A program made the translations under genes and the position numbers. Of a DNA stretch of 64,000 bases, positions 1 through 10,526 are shown piece after piece. Under the pieces are notes generated by a model. That model was given only the letters and a program-made list of their open reading frames with translations, was not told the DNA's origin and did no database searches. Numbering within the stretch: the first letter of the stretch is position 1; each line of letters begins with the position of its first letter. The stretch lies in the NCBI RefSeq assembly GCF_023898315.1, contig NC_064616.1:643432974-643496973 (forward strand), written 5' to 3'. The DNA is from Schistocerca nitens. Taxonomy: Eukaryota > Arthropoda > Insecta > Orthoptera > Acrididae.

Positions 1-317
1 TTAGAATCGTTATTTCAGAAACCTGCCAAGAGCACTTTGTGAAGATTTCGGGAAACCAAAGAAAACATTCTATTGTTGATAACAACACATTGTTTGGCTT
101 CAAAACATCTGGAGTAGTAGTTAACATACTTCCGAAGTAGGTATGGCCTATAACTAAATCATAACAATTACGCCTTAATTTTTAAAAAAAATATGTATAA
201 TTATCTCAGTTAACCGTTTTCTGCAGTAAAAAATTGTTTTTCTGAAAAAAAAAATATTTTGAAAGCTGAATGACTTATTTAGTTATTGCATTCTGTTTTG
301 ATAAGAGAAACAAAATG

Positions 318-566
318 TTATGAACAAACCTTAGAGGTTCTTTCATTTGAGAGTGAAGATTCAGCTGCAACGGCATCAAAGTGACCTTGGCCTTTGTATG
401 TATTAACTCTACAATGTACTTCCTTTACTTCTATTAATGTTTGCAAATACGTATCTTGAGTGTTTTTGGTATCTAATCCATAAAAATAATCCCAAGCCTC
501 ATTTTTTGCTTCATAATTAATTGATAAACTGCATTTACGTGGGCAGTGGCAAGTAACAAATTTCAT
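318..566 (-). pseudogene. Candidate exon or fragment, Cys-rich N-terminal domain of an insect multicopy protein family
   Basis: An 82-codon open frame on the minus strand begins MKFVTCHCPRKCSLSI and continues with a segment ending in LDTKNTQDTYLQTLIEVKEV. The spacing Cys-x-Cys-x3-Cys, followed by a short acidic/aromatic stretch and LDTKN.Q..YL, matches from memory the N-terminal region of uncharacterised, highly multicopy insect proteins that may be transposon-borne. The frame is closed upstream by TAA about 30 bases before the ATG. It ends shortly after AAG|GTTTGT, which could be a splice donor, so this may be a first coding exon whose continuation lies beyond the left edge of the window. 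No second exon or promoter is visible here. It could equally be a dead fragment of the family. Function is unknown. Confidence 0.38.
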
Positions 567-1344
567 ATAGGAACGAATTTCGTTGGCACCATTTTACCGT
601 AACACTTCGTTTGTAATTGTCTTCATTAATAACACCATGTTTTCTTCTTAACTGAGGTTCGTCCACACAGTTACTGCTAGGCACTTTAACGAAAATTGTG
701 AAACAGTATAAAATTAGAAGTTATTATAACAGAACTAGTGTAACATGCAGACAACAACTCCATGATGACTGCTGAGAAATGACGACAAAAGACATTGAGT
801 GCAACTGGGAAAACAGTAACAACCAACGCTGCAGTGTTGACAACAGACGTGCAACTTTACTGCAGAAATGCGCTATGTGATATCTATCGCTTGAAGGGTT
901 ACTGTACTAAACTCAGTCTTTGGTTTATATAATAACCCAGAAGACGCAATGACAGCTGATGGGTGTGTGCAGTAAAATTTGTGTTTACAGAATGAAGTAT
1001 CGATTCTGTAAAAATGCCATTTTGTGAAATAAATTCAGTTGACGGGTTCCTGAAATAAACGATTCACTTATCGTGAATACATGGTACCAATAAACTTAGA
1101 GGTCTTTGGTTATCCGTGATACGATGCAAAAGAACTCATTTGATTTGTTCCGGCAGTTCCCTCTGTGGCTGTATTGCAGAGAGAATACTTGCTGACCAGA
1201 CCGTATACGTCTAGTAAGGAATGTGTGTCGTCTTCTACAGAGAAGTGTTCATTGATTTACTGTGCTCGCTCCTTTTTTATTGGCTTTCGGGACGCACGCA
1301 TACAGCCATTCAACAATGGAGTGTCAATTAGAGCGATAGGAACA
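567..1344. other. Unassigned AT-rich sequence
   Basis: No recognised repeat, RNA or coding region. The short open frame at 1165-1347 has no recognisable composition or family motif. Confidence 0.5.
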
Positions 1345-1462
1345 TAACGACAACACCCAGTCCCCGAACAGAGAAATACTTCCAACCTGGCCTGAAATCA
1401 AATCCAGGCCTCTTCGCTTATCAATCCGTCACGGTGAGCACGCAGCTAGCGCGGCGGACACC
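1345..1462 (-). repeat. Decayed tRNA-derived SINE relic
   Basis: Read on the minus strand, the sequence resembles a tRNA-derived SINE: a degenerate head ('tagctgcgtgctcaccgtga') followed by a degraded B-box region and a 'ctctgttcggggactgggtg' body segment. The wording matches other SINE heads of this genome type only loosely. No target-site duplication was found, so this is an old copy. Confidence 0.35.
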
Positions 1463-2431
1463 CTCGGACTTCAGTGGTGTTGCTCTTCCAGCACATACCG
1501 TCACTTCACACACGAGGTACATATCGACCCACACTGCGTATGTAAATCCATCCGTACTCTGTCACTGCTTTCATTACAACTAGCATTGTTGGGAAAAACT
1601 TTGTGACAGGAGAGAAAAGCTCTCAGAAGAAGCCATACTGGAAAGTCGGCATTTCACTTTGTTGTTAAAAGGGAGTGTCGTGAGCCATTTAAATCATGTT
1701 TTTTTTATTTTTCTTTAATGGCGCCACAAGATATATATCTATTTAATCAGTTTAATAACTAATTTCAGCCTCACTTAACGTAAAACAGAACATCTTCCAT
1801 TTACACAGATTTTCAGTTCCAGGAATTTCCACATGCCTGACACGACACATCTACATTAACAGTGTCAATATATTTGTTTGTTAACGCACACACACGAGAA
1901 ATCGAAGTTTACTTTTGTACATGTTAGTAACGGGTAGAAGCTATTCTGTAGGAAGTGCTAAACATATTCGTCCATCATAAATTTCCCATATGGTTTTCAG
2001 ATTGTCAAGAAACTACTATTCAAAGTATATAATCTTGAAGACCAGAACAATTTTAAAACTCGGATATATGCAGATACGAAACAGCGTTCCTAAGTGAAAC
2101 ATGTGCGTTTGTTGTCAAATTGTCAAGAAGACAGTAATTATTTCGTTTCCAGCCCATCACGGAAAAAGGTGATGAGAAGAATCTAGGCATGTGTTTGGGC
2201 CCAGCATATACCTAGTTACAGACCACCTGACAAGAGATTTGGAGAGCAGCAGACTATGCCTAGACCAGAGATCAACACATTATGTTAATGTATTGTCAAA
2301 GAGCTGACGTCAGTGCTACGCCAACTCACGTCCTACAATTACCGCGTTCCAAATGAACTCGTCAAATGCCGAATTTGTGACTTTATAGCAAGGCGTCGCA
2401 TCGGTTCATTAGCGAGTGAAATCCGGACAGA
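1463..2431. other. Unassigned sequence
   Basis: AT-rich, unique-looking sequence with no recognisable gene or repeat. Confidence 0.5.
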
Positions 2432-2583
2432 TTGTATCGCCCGTGTGCTATGCAGCATTCGGGCATCTGACATATATTGTCGACTACGGTTTCACGTAGC
2501 CAAAAGGTTATATCGCCTGTCTGCTGTGCTGCAATATGGTATCTGACATATACTATTGCCTACGATCGCACGTGGCCAAAAGG
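2432..2583. repeat. 76-bp tandem duplication, two units
   Basis: Two adjacent 76-base units, 2432-2507 and 2508-2583. Both contain 'catctgacatata' or 'tatctgacatata' in the middle and end with 'cacgt.gccaaaagg'. They have diverged by roughly one base in five, so the duplication is not recent. The overlapping open frames here show no protein family. Confidence 0.75.
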
Positions 2584-3891
2584 ACTCTGTAGATGCAGTC
2601 ATCATTTGTATCTTCGTTTCGTTCAGTTAAGCATATTTACGACTGGCTTATTTGTAAATAACATACGAGTATGCATAACTTAACTGACGATGAAATAGTA
2701 AAACGTAAACTGTATCTGAAAAATCACCCCCCCCCCTTTCCGAGCTGATTATTGTGCTATACATTACAACTGTTTTTCTAACATTTCTGCAGACAAATTA
2801 TGATGTCATTCGCGAATTGGAAACTTCAGCTTTCTATAAAATCTGAGCACAAGTACTCAATCTACAATGACTAGCATTTCAATAAAAGTGACGTATAAAT
2901 AAAGTAATAAACAATTTGCGGTGTTTACCAATTTCACTAATAGTTAAGGTATCATACTTGTACATCCATCTTCGTTCGGTCGCTATGGAGGCAAAGACCG
3001 GCGCTACATAATTGTATCTGAAATAAACCAGTTGCTGAAATGTCCTCACTCATCAGTTATCTTTATTCACACAGCTATAATCTGTCGTCACATTGTTCTA
3101 AAAATATGAAATTAATTGGTACTGAATGAGTCAAGTTCGAATCCACATCTTCTACATTAAACTTCCTGCGACTTTCCTAAGTCATCGTAAGTAATTTTGA
3201 GAGTACTTCCTTTAACAAGATGCGATAGAGCCCTTCACTCTATCCTCATTCAACAACAGAACAGCATTTTGTCTAGCGATCGCATTGTTATCGGATCAAA
3301 CCAAATGTGTGCAGTAATCCTGTTTTTTATTGTTAGTTTTTTGGCAATGATTGACCAACACAGTTTCAAACGTACAGCAATGGTAATGAGAACTCTTAGT
3401 GTGAATACATAGTTGAAAACAATCAAAAATCGGGAGACCATTCGACGATGTCAAGTGTAGCAAGATAATAACCGAAAACCATTCTTTTGTTTTACTGTAG
3501 AAACGTATTTTTTAGAGGAAAAACTATACGTGAATAGACATTCAGTTGTTGCATCTACCTCTTACGAAAGCGTCGACTATAATTTTAAACCATCATCGAC
3601 GGATAAGTAATACTCAGTCGATGGAAACTTGTCTAGTTGCCATGCTACATTTTCTTGCATGAAGAAGGGTGTTTAACCCAACTGCCCACCAATGAGTTAA
3701 TTTCTTAATTGAATTTTAAAATAAGTCAGCAATAATAATCGCGAAAACGGTTGTGCGTGCACAAATTCCGTGTATTGATTGCAAAACTTTGTACGAGGTT
3801 TATTTATTCTGTTGTTAATTCTATACTCATAGTTGGGCAACATACAGTTTCATTGATATTTGTAAATTAGTTATGGCATTGTTTATGAACA
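2584..3891. other. Unassigned sequence
   Basis: A C-rich run at about 2727-2736 is the only low-complexity feature. No gene or repeat is recognised up to the SINE target-site duplication at 3892. Confidence 0.5.
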
Positions 3892-3903
3892 TCAGAAAGA
3901 AAG

Positions 3904-4116
3904 CCCGCATCTCGTGGTCGTGCGGTAGCGTTCTCGCTTCCCACGCCCGGGTTCCCGGGTTCGATTCCCGGCGGGGTCAGGGATTTTCTCTGCCTCGTGA
4001 TGGCTGGGTGTTGTGTGCTGTCCTTAGGTTAGTTCGGTTTAAGTAGTTCTAAGTTCTAGGAGACTGATGACCATAGATGTTAAGTCTCATAGTGCTCAGA
4101 GCCATTTGAACCATTT
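3904..4116 (+). repeat. SINE, body family 1, tRNA-Gly(CCC)-like head
   Basis: A near full-length copy flanked by the 12-base duplication tcagaaagaaag (3892-3903 and 4117-4128). The head contains an A box ('tggtcgtgcggtagcg'), a CTTCCCACG anticodon-loop-like segment and a B box ('gggttcgattccc'), so a Gly(CCC) tRNA ancestor is likely. The body ('ttaggttagttcggtttaag' through 'gtgctcagagccatttgaac') is the same as in the SINEs with Leu/Ser-like heads elsewhere in the window. Confidence 0.9.
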
Positions 4117-4367
4117 TCAGAAAGAAAGTAGAATGTTAATATTCTTGTTTACAAAGTTTGACGCTGCAGCCAGGTGTTCCAGAAGTACCGTTGCTGTTCG
4201 AAACATATGCTTAATTTCTTATGTCATCTGGCCTTTGATAAAAGCACCGGGCCCTCTTTGTCACGAGTGGGATTCAGATACTATCCTGACGTGAGTTTTA
4301 TTGCTGTTACTGTAAAATAAGACGAAGACTTGGAAGGTCCCATTTTCACGACCTTGTCCTATTGTTT

Positions 4368-4515
4368 TGGCTCTGAGCACTATGGGACTTAACATCTATG
4401 GTCATCAGTCTCCTAGAACTTAGAACTACTTAAACCTAACTAACCTAAGGACATCACACAACACCCAGCCATCACGAGGCAGAGAAAATCCCTGACCCCG
4501 CCGGGAATCGAACCC
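4368..4515 (-). repeat. SINE, body family 1, Gly-like head, 5'-truncated
   Basis: Minus-strand copy flanked by the exact 12-base duplication gtcctattgttt (4356-4367 and 4516-4527). The head is cut off inside the tRNA B box, so only 'gggttcgattcccggcgggg' and the body remain. Truncation together with an intact duplication indicates incomplete reverse transcription at insertion rather than later deletion. Confidence 0.9.
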
Positions 4516-4527
4516 GTCCTATTGTTT

Positions 4528-5910
4528 CTTCCATTCACATCGAACCAGGAGACAGTTAAGTTAAGCTTAATGAAAGTGAATGAGAAGTAGTGTGGCGATC
4601 GTGAGAACTTGATGAAACATAAAGAGGTGCCAAAAATTTGATAACACATGTCCTACTGTTATGTTGTCGAATGAAAATGCTGCTGGGTGTACCAAGATTG
4701 CACTGCCGTCGCCACGTTTACTGTTACCAGATCAGTCTTTTGGGATGGATACAAGAGAACAGCTGCTAAGTTTATGGTTGGTTTGTGGGAGTAAAGGGAC
4801 CAGACTGCTGCTAAGTTTATGGTTCATGTTAGTAGTCGAGAGGGAAACTTCAGACTAACCTTTTAGGCACGAATAATTATCATTCGCATCGGAATGTTTA
4901 CATAAATCTGCATATAAATTTGGATTTTGCAATAAATATTCTGTTCACTTTCGAATGAAGAACTACTCTTAGAAGTAAGTTGGTAAGTTATTGCAATTCC
5001 TCTTATTCCGTATATTAAAAGAAGGAAAGCGGAACTGCTGCAATGACAGCACGCGCCTTTAACTGATTTTACAATTCAGCAATTCACGAACACCTTCCCA
5101 GACGGCTGTGCACGTTTCGGGACTAGTGGACAAAGTCCGACGTTATCTTCTCCCCTTTTAACCCGTATCTGCTCCCAGCCGCATACTTCTCTTTTTGTTA
5201 TTATTGCAGCTTGCGCGACGCCACGGTTTATATCTCGACACGTACATTAAAGCAGGCCTAATTATTCAAATTAATTGCTAGAAAAAGTTGTATGAAAGAT
5301 TCTTCCTCTTTTTGTTTGCGCGTTCGGTACTCGATGACCGGCGCTGCCATGTACCGCTGATAAACTAATGAAGACGCTTCTGATTTGGGACATATTTTGT
5401 CTTAACAATACAAACATATTAAACGGAAATGCCTTTCAGAAAGGGGAACGCGACTGTCAGGCCTCTTTTATCGGACATCTAATTGAAATCTTAATGGATT
5501 CTTTAACTCGGTTGATGTTCGAGGTCGCTGCCCACTCTCGCAGGGACAATTACCATAAATTCTAATGGGATGCATCTACGATGTTCACTGGAGCTTTGGC
5601 CGACATTGCCAATCATTGCTAGCCGTTGTACTTAGGCTCGTGCTGAAGATGTTCACTGAAGGATTTACTACGATCAGCTAGTATTAAATTTTACCGACGC
5701 CTGCTTGTCATGGAAACAGATCAAAAAAATACCATTTTTTTAAAAAGTAGTAAATTTGAAAACAAAAGATGTTTATAGGTAAGTTTTTGTGTAGAGCTTA
5801 ATGTTTGGTTTACAGCGAGGTCATTAGGATTAAAAGAATAATTGAAACTTGCAAGAAAAGACAACTGAGCATTGGTCTTCCCTAAGGTGCCATTCAGTAT
5901 TGCTGTATTT
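4528..5910. other. Unassigned sequence with a short internal duplication
   Basis: The only structure seen is a short direct repeat, 'ctgctaagtttatggtt', at about 4764-4780 and 4811-4827. The frame spanning it has no recognisable family. Confidence 0.5.
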
Positions 5911-5920
5911 AATTTTCAAA

Positions 5921-6120
5921 GCCGGCCGCTGTGGCCGAGCGGTTCTAGGCGCTTCGGTCCGGAACCACGCTGCTGCTGCGGTCGCAGGTTCGAATCCTGC
6001 CTTGGGCATGGATGTGTGTGATGTCCTTCGGTTAGTTAGGTTTAAGTAGTTCTAAGTCTAGGGGACTGATGATGACCTCAGATATTAAGTCTCATAGTGC
6101 TTACAGCCATTTGAACCATC
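5921..6120 (+). repeat. SINE, body family 1, class-II tRNA (Leu/Ser-like) head
   Basis: Starts gccggccgctgtggccgagc and ends gccatttgaaccat. The head has an A box (tggccgagcggttctagg), a long variable-arm-like segment and a B box (ggttcgaatcc). A short duplication (aattttca, 5911-5918 and 6123-6130) borders it. The body carries a small gatgat duplication. Confidence 0.85.
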
Positions 6121-6297
6121 TGAATTTTCAGCAGTATCTAATATACAAAAACGATAAATAAAACTAAATTATCTAACCGATGATCGCGCCACCTTCTCAT
6201 CAGTTCGCCTCTTCTACTTGAGCGAATGGTTATATCACTTCGTATTAAGCAATCGTTGCATCAGCCCTATGACACAACGTGAGCTCGATTGTGTATT

Positions 6298-7018
6298 CAT
6301 GGTGAACATTAATAAAACCGACAAACTGAACTGACGGATTCCACATTGCAAATGGAGGAAAAAGGTCCTATGAACGTACGTCAGGAAATGGACGGTGTGT
6401 GTGCGACGACAAGAAATGGTCCTGGAACATAGTACTGAGCTACATCGCATCCACGTCACGACAGATGCTCAAAGTGGTCTCCATGGGTGATAGGGATAGT
6501 ATCGGTGGTCATGTAGGACACATATAATCTACTTTGGCTTACACCAGGTTGGCGGGTCACTTGTCTGGAGCTTGTACTAGGGTTCGTCTCAATATCCTGT
6601 ACAGCCCGGTCATCCAGTTCTGGTGTACGGACAGTCCGCCGCCTCCCTGCACGATCGTCTGTCTGAAACGACCCGTGATCACACAAACACCGAAAAAGAA
6701 CCAGAAATGTCATGTGACGTGGTCAGTGTCTGTGAGGATGCATATTTTGGTATAGCCGTGCTGCCTCTCGAACATTTCCACCTGCTTGGCCGTAAACAAT
6801 CACCAGCTCGGCTTGTTCCCGACGGGAATACCTGACCATCCTGCTGCTTACAGTACGCTGCGTCTATCACCCCGCCTGCAACACACAAGGAACACACGGC
6901 ACGCGGTCAGAGGAACAGTCAATCGTCAGCGCGATCTACCGTGGCAACGGTACATTTCTGGACACATATTCGTAGAAATCCCTTCCTGCGGTTTGCGGTT
7001 TCATTAATGTTCACCCTG
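6298..7018 (-). mobile_element. Internally deleted DD41D-like transposon, about 720 bp
   Basis: The inverted ends are 'catggtgaacattaat' at the left and, read from the right, 'cagggtgaacattaatgaaa'. The right end is followed by TA, as expected for TA-targeting IS630-Tc1-mariner elements; the left TA has been lost. Only an N-terminal DNA-binding segment and the last few codons of a transposase remain inside, so the element cannot move by itself but could be mobilised in trans by a full-length relative. Confidence 0.8.
6456..6839 (-). pseudogene. Transposase remnant, N-terminal domain joined to extreme C-terminus
   Basis: Starting at the ATG at 6837-6839, the frame reads MVRYSRREQAELVIVYGQ, with a helix-turn-helix style GGNVREAARLY segment. 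It meets an in-frame TGA at codon 39 and continues with an RTPELDDRAVQDIE / STSSRQVTRQPGVSQ linker typical of second-helix domains in this transposase group. It then jumps straight to THGDHFEHLS and a stop. The ending resembles the GHFEHFL and HHFEHLLH ends of the two D-41-D transposases at 24.9 and 54.8 kb. All three catalytic acidic residues fall in the deleted section. The gene is non-functional, and the deletion must have happened inside the element because both inverted ends persist. Confidence 0.75.
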
Positions 7019-7224
7019 TATAGGCTTAGGCTTGCATACTCGTTGTAAGTTCCAATAAAGGTCTCGTGGGCCTAGAGGATGGATGACTGCTCCATAATGT
7101 AAACTGTTCCCACATTGCGCTCACTATTACGGAAAACGGTTATCAGAGTGGCTATGCACATTACTAGTGCAGTGGCATTATAGTTCTTCTATAGGGGCAG
7201 GGAGCCAATCAACTGGAAATAAAG

Positions 7225-7605
7225 ACAGGGTAAAACGTCCCTTCGACGACGAAGTCATTGGAAAGGTGGAAGGACGATTAGGGTTTAACATTTTTTGCTG
7301 ACAATAAAGTCATTACAGACGGAGCACAATATCGGATTGGGGAAGGGTGGGGAAGGAAACTGGCCGTGTGCTTTCAAAGAAACGGTCCCATCATTCACCT
7401 AAAGCGATTTACACGAATAAGGGAAAACCTAAACCTGGATGGTCGGAGGCGGATTTGAACGGTCGTCCTCCCAAATGTTTGAAAGGCCGCCCTCCCGAAT
7501 GCGAGTCTAATGCGTAAACCACTGCTCCATCTCGTTCGATGACCTCGCCAGAGACTGAGCACAAGTTCGGACTGGATCTGGAAGGGGGGAAATATGGTAA
7601 TGGCC
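7225..7605 (-). repeat. S2-family SINE, diverged, with adjoining second fragment
   Basis: Shares with the 12505-12751 copy the order: cattacagacggagcac, ggggaaggaaactggccgtg, ctttcaaagaaacgg, gcgatttac, and the tRNA-like end 'cactgctccatctcgttcg'. A second, shorter stretch of the same body (agagactgagcacaagttcg) follows at about 7545-7600, giving a tandem or composite arrangement. No clear target duplication is seen. Confidence 0.65.
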
Positions 7606-8395
7606 ATTAAAATGAACCACCTTGCTATTTATTATCTACGGAGAAAACGAACCATGAAACGCATAGTGAAAAAAAGCGAGAAACTGACAGAGTAAATTGT
7701 TGATAATTTAAATAAAACACTTCACTGCATTGCACGTAAAAGAGTAATGGAACGAATGAGGGAAATTTCCAGGTATAAACTTAAGTCACAGGAGATTTAT
7801 TTGTATTCTAACACTTCATAAATAGCTCATGTAAACCTTTAAACAGCGAAAAGTTGTTTGTCTTTTGACAAGAATTTTTCATTTCTTAGTATGCGCATTT
7901 TCATAAATACATAAGTTCTTGCACAAGATGGATGAGACATAAGTGACGAAAACTGTATGGGGCACTAAATCAAAGAAAAAAATGTTTTGTGTTTTCTAAA
8001 AGCGGATACGATCACCTTAGTGAAACACTGTTTCGTGCCACCTTACGACGAATCAAAATTTCAGAAATTATCCTAGTATTAATTTAGCTGCGGCGGTTTG
8101 GTTACGTACAGGCGGCAGATACCGTCATTCCTGGTGTACGAATACGTGTTACAGGTGCAGATGGAGTAATTTTGTAGTTTGTAGCACATTTTATTTAATG
8201 AAAATCTAATCTCTGCTGTGACCATAAGAACGAAATATGATGTTTTATTCAGAGAGAATCATCGTGTTGATTATTACTCTTAGCTCATACAGTCTGTGTA
8301 GCGGATTCTTATTTATCTCATTATTAATGTATATATAATCCGTAACAGGGAAATAAATCCTATAGCGTTCGTGTTCGTTAAAAACGATTTTTAAT
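7606..8395. other. Unassigned AT-rich sequence
   Basis: No recognisable coding potential or repeat family. Confidence 0.5.
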
Positions 8396-8800
8396 AGACA
8401 GCAGACCACACGGCTCTAGAGAACGCGGAGAAGCAAGACGTAAAGTCGTCCACGGGGAACACGGAAGATTATTGCAGGGGCATAAAAGGCACCTGGCATG
8501 TAACGAGACAACACAGAGCTCGTTAAATTTTGCGTCACGCCCGCGGCGGGGGTCGACCACCTCGGCGTGTTTACGGAGCGGACGTCTCGTGTCTCGGCCC
8601 CGCTGGTGTGTATCGGCCTTGTTGTGTACACGTCGCCGTGCGCCCGCCAGATCCGCGCTTGCTTCAACAGATAGGACACTCATTGAGAAGGCACCCTGCG
8701 CTAAACAAACATCGCGCCGCAGTGAGAGCCGAATACCTCACTGCCCGCCGCTTCTAACAGTTGCGGCCGCGCCAGCTCCTTCTGTGTTCCCGCAGGCTTA
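8396..8800. other. CpG-rich island of unknown role
   Basis: A sharp rise in G+C and CpG compared with the flanks, with open frames of up to 110 codons on both strands that overlap each other. Mutually shadowing frames of this kind come from base composition rather than coding. No tRNA boxes, inverted ends or known protein motif were found. It could be a promoter-like island or an unrecognised repeat. Confidence 0.35.
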
Positions 8801-8948
8801 CTAAATTTCGTGTTTAGTTTGCTACGTTCTTTCAAGTTAATGCGTAAATATATGTCGAAGTTCTTTACACCTCACAGAATGGAACATCTGCTCAATATAG
8901 GTCAAAACCATAAAAAATTGAAAAGAAACGTGCAGATGCCAGTGCAAC

Positions 8949-9018
<70 letters not shown>
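8949..9018. repeat. (CA)n(TA)n compound microsatellite
   Basis: About 8 CA units (8949-8964) run directly into about 27 TA units (8965-9018). The TA run continues on the other side of the Tc1 element (TATATATATAT, 10446-10456), so the transposon split one tract. Confidence 0.95.
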
Positions 9019-9021
<3 letters not shown>

Positions 9022-10445
9022 TCCTGGAAATTGAAATAAGAACACCGTGAATTCATTGTCCCAGGAAGGGGAAACTTTATTGACACGACACATTCCTGGG
9101 GTCAGATACATCACACGATCACACTGACAGAACCACAGGCACATAGACACAGGCAACAGAGCATGCACAATGTCGGCACTAGTACAGTGTATATCCACCT
9201 TTCGCAGCAATGCAGGCTGCTATTCTCCCATGGAGACGATCGTAGAGATGCTGGATGTAGTCCTGTGGAACGGCTTGCCATGCCATTTCCACCTGGCGCC
9301 TCAGTTGGACCAGCGTTCGTGCTGGACGTGCAGACCGCGTGAGACGACGCTTCATCCAGTCCCAAACATGCTCAATGGGGGACAGATCCGGAGATCTTGC
9401 TGGCCAGGGTAGTTGACTTACACCTTCTAGAGCACGTTGGGTGGCACGGGATACATGCGGACGTGCATTGTCCTGTTGGAACAGCAAGTTCCCTTGCCGG
9501 TCTAGGAATGGTAGAACGATGGGTTCGATGACGGTTTGGATGTACCGTGCACTATTCAGTGTCCCCTCGACGATCACCAGTGGTGTACGGCCAGTGTAGG
9601 AGATCACTCCCCACACCATGAGGCCGGGTGTTGGCCCTGTGTGCCTCGGTCGTATGCAGTCCTGATTGTGGCGCTCACCTGCACGGCGCCAAACACGCAT
9701 ACGACCATCATTGGCACCAAGGCAGAAGCGACTCTCATCGCTGAAGACGACACGTCTCCATTCGTCCCTCCATTCACGCCTGTCGCGACACCACTGGAGG
9801 CGGGCTGCACGATGTTGGGGCGTGAGCGGAAGACGGCCTAACGGTGTGCGGGACCGTAGCCCAGCTTCATGGAGACGGTTGCGAATGGTCCTCGCCGATA
9901 CCCCAGGAGCAACAGTGTCCCTAATTTGCTGGGAAGTGGCGGTGCGGTCCCCTACGGCACTGCGTAGGATCCTACGGTCTTGGCGTGCATCCGTGCGTCG
10001 CTGCGGTCCGGTCCCAGGTCGACGGGCACGCGCACCTTCCGCCGACCACTGGCGACAACATCGATGTACTGTGGAGACCTCACGCCCCACGTGTTGAGCA
10101 ATTCGGCGGTACGTCCACCCGGCCTCCCGCATGCCCACTATACGCCCTCGCTCAGAGTCCGTCAACTGCACATACGGTTCACGTCCACGCTGTCGCGGCA
10201 TGCTACCAGTGTTAAAGACTGCGATGGAGCTCCGTATGCCACGGCAAACTGGCTGACACTGACGGCGGCGGTGCACAAATGCTGCGCAGCTAGCGCCATT
10301 CGACGGCCAACACCGCGGTTCCTGGTGTGTCCGCTGTGCCGTGCGTGTGATCATTGCTTGTACAGCCCTCTCGCAGTGTCCGGAGCAAGTATGGTGGGTC
10401 TGACACACCGGTGTCAATGTTTTCTTTTTTCCATTTCCAGGAGTG
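9019..10445 (-). mobile_element. Apparently intact Tc1-like transposon
   Basis: About 1.43 kb, bounded by inverted ends of roughly 28 bases with mismatches: 'tactcctggaaattgaaata' at 9019 and, reading inward from 10445, 'cactcctggaaatggaaaaa'. TA flanks both ends, but because the element lies in a TA tract the duplication itself cannot be distinguished. It carries one long transposase gene on the minus strand and no other coding sequence. Lack of frameshifts or stops makes it the youngest cut-and-paste element in the window. Confidence 0.93.
9179..10201 (-). CDS. Tc1-like transposase, 340 aa, uninterrupted
   Basis: Catalyses cut-and-paste transposition by binding the inverted ends and cleaving at TA sites. 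The start was taken at the ATG at 10199-10201 (MPRQRGREPYVQLTDSERGR). The frame stays open for 72 codons upstream, but that part lacks family resemblance. Residues about 12-55 form a helix-turn-helix (RRIAQHVGREVSTVHRCC), and about 100-112 a second one (SARTIRNRLHEAG). The catalytic triad is visible: D155 in VVFSDESRF, D244 in LFQQDNARPH and E277 in SPDLSPIEHVW. I count 32 residues between D244 and E277, whereas canonical Tc1 has 34, so the family has a two-residue shorter loop. The end is near IAAKGGYTLY. Length matches the usual 330-350 residues. Function is likely intact, though activity is unproven. Confidence 0.93.
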   Translation of the reverse strand: MPRQRGREPYVQLTDSERGRIVGMREAGWTYRRIAQHVGREVSTVHRCCRQWSAEGARARRPGTGPQRRTDARQDRRILRSAVGDRTATSQQIRDTVAPGVSARTIRNRLHEAGLRSRTPLGRLPLTPQHRAARLQWCRDRREWRDEWRRVVFSDESRFCLGANDGRMRVWRRAGERHNQDCIRPRHTGPTPGLMVWGVISYTGRTPLVIVEGTLNSARYIQTVIEPIVLPFLDRQGNLLFQQDNARPHVSRATQRALEGVSQLPWPARSPDLSPIEHVWDWMKRRLTRSARPARTLVQLRRQVEMAWQAVPQDYIQHLYDRLHGRIAACIAAKGGYTLY

Positions 10446-10526
10446 TATATATATATCAGGCGGAATTTTTCGCGCCCAGTCGATAGAGCGGCCCCAAATT
10501 AATGTAGGACGATACCTATTCGTTAT

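Noticed and set aside
4067-4294. Open frames starting MTIDVKSHSAQSHLNHF or MTTDVESHSAQSHLNHF (also 14919-15128, 39115-39360)
   Set aside because: These are translations of the SINE body end (catagatgttaagtctcata...). They are repeat-derived artefacts.
5921-6000. tRNA genes at SINE heads
   Set aside because: A and B boxes are present, but the units are followed by a common SINE body and flanked by target duplications, and the acceptor stems do not close. They are retroposon promoters, not tRNA genes.
8378-8804. Overlapping 75-110 codon frames on both strands
   Set aside because: Stop codons are rare in CpG-rich sequence. The frames shadow each other and none has a recognisable motif.
8810-9210. 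Frames with long Tyr-Ile runs at 8810-9210 and 52551-53109
   Set aside because: The Tyr-Ile runs are translations of (TA)n microsatellites.
10446-10456. A scorable TA target duplication for the 9019-10445 Tc1 element
   Set aside because: TA is on both sides, but the site is a TA tract, so the duplication cannot be distinguished from the tract.
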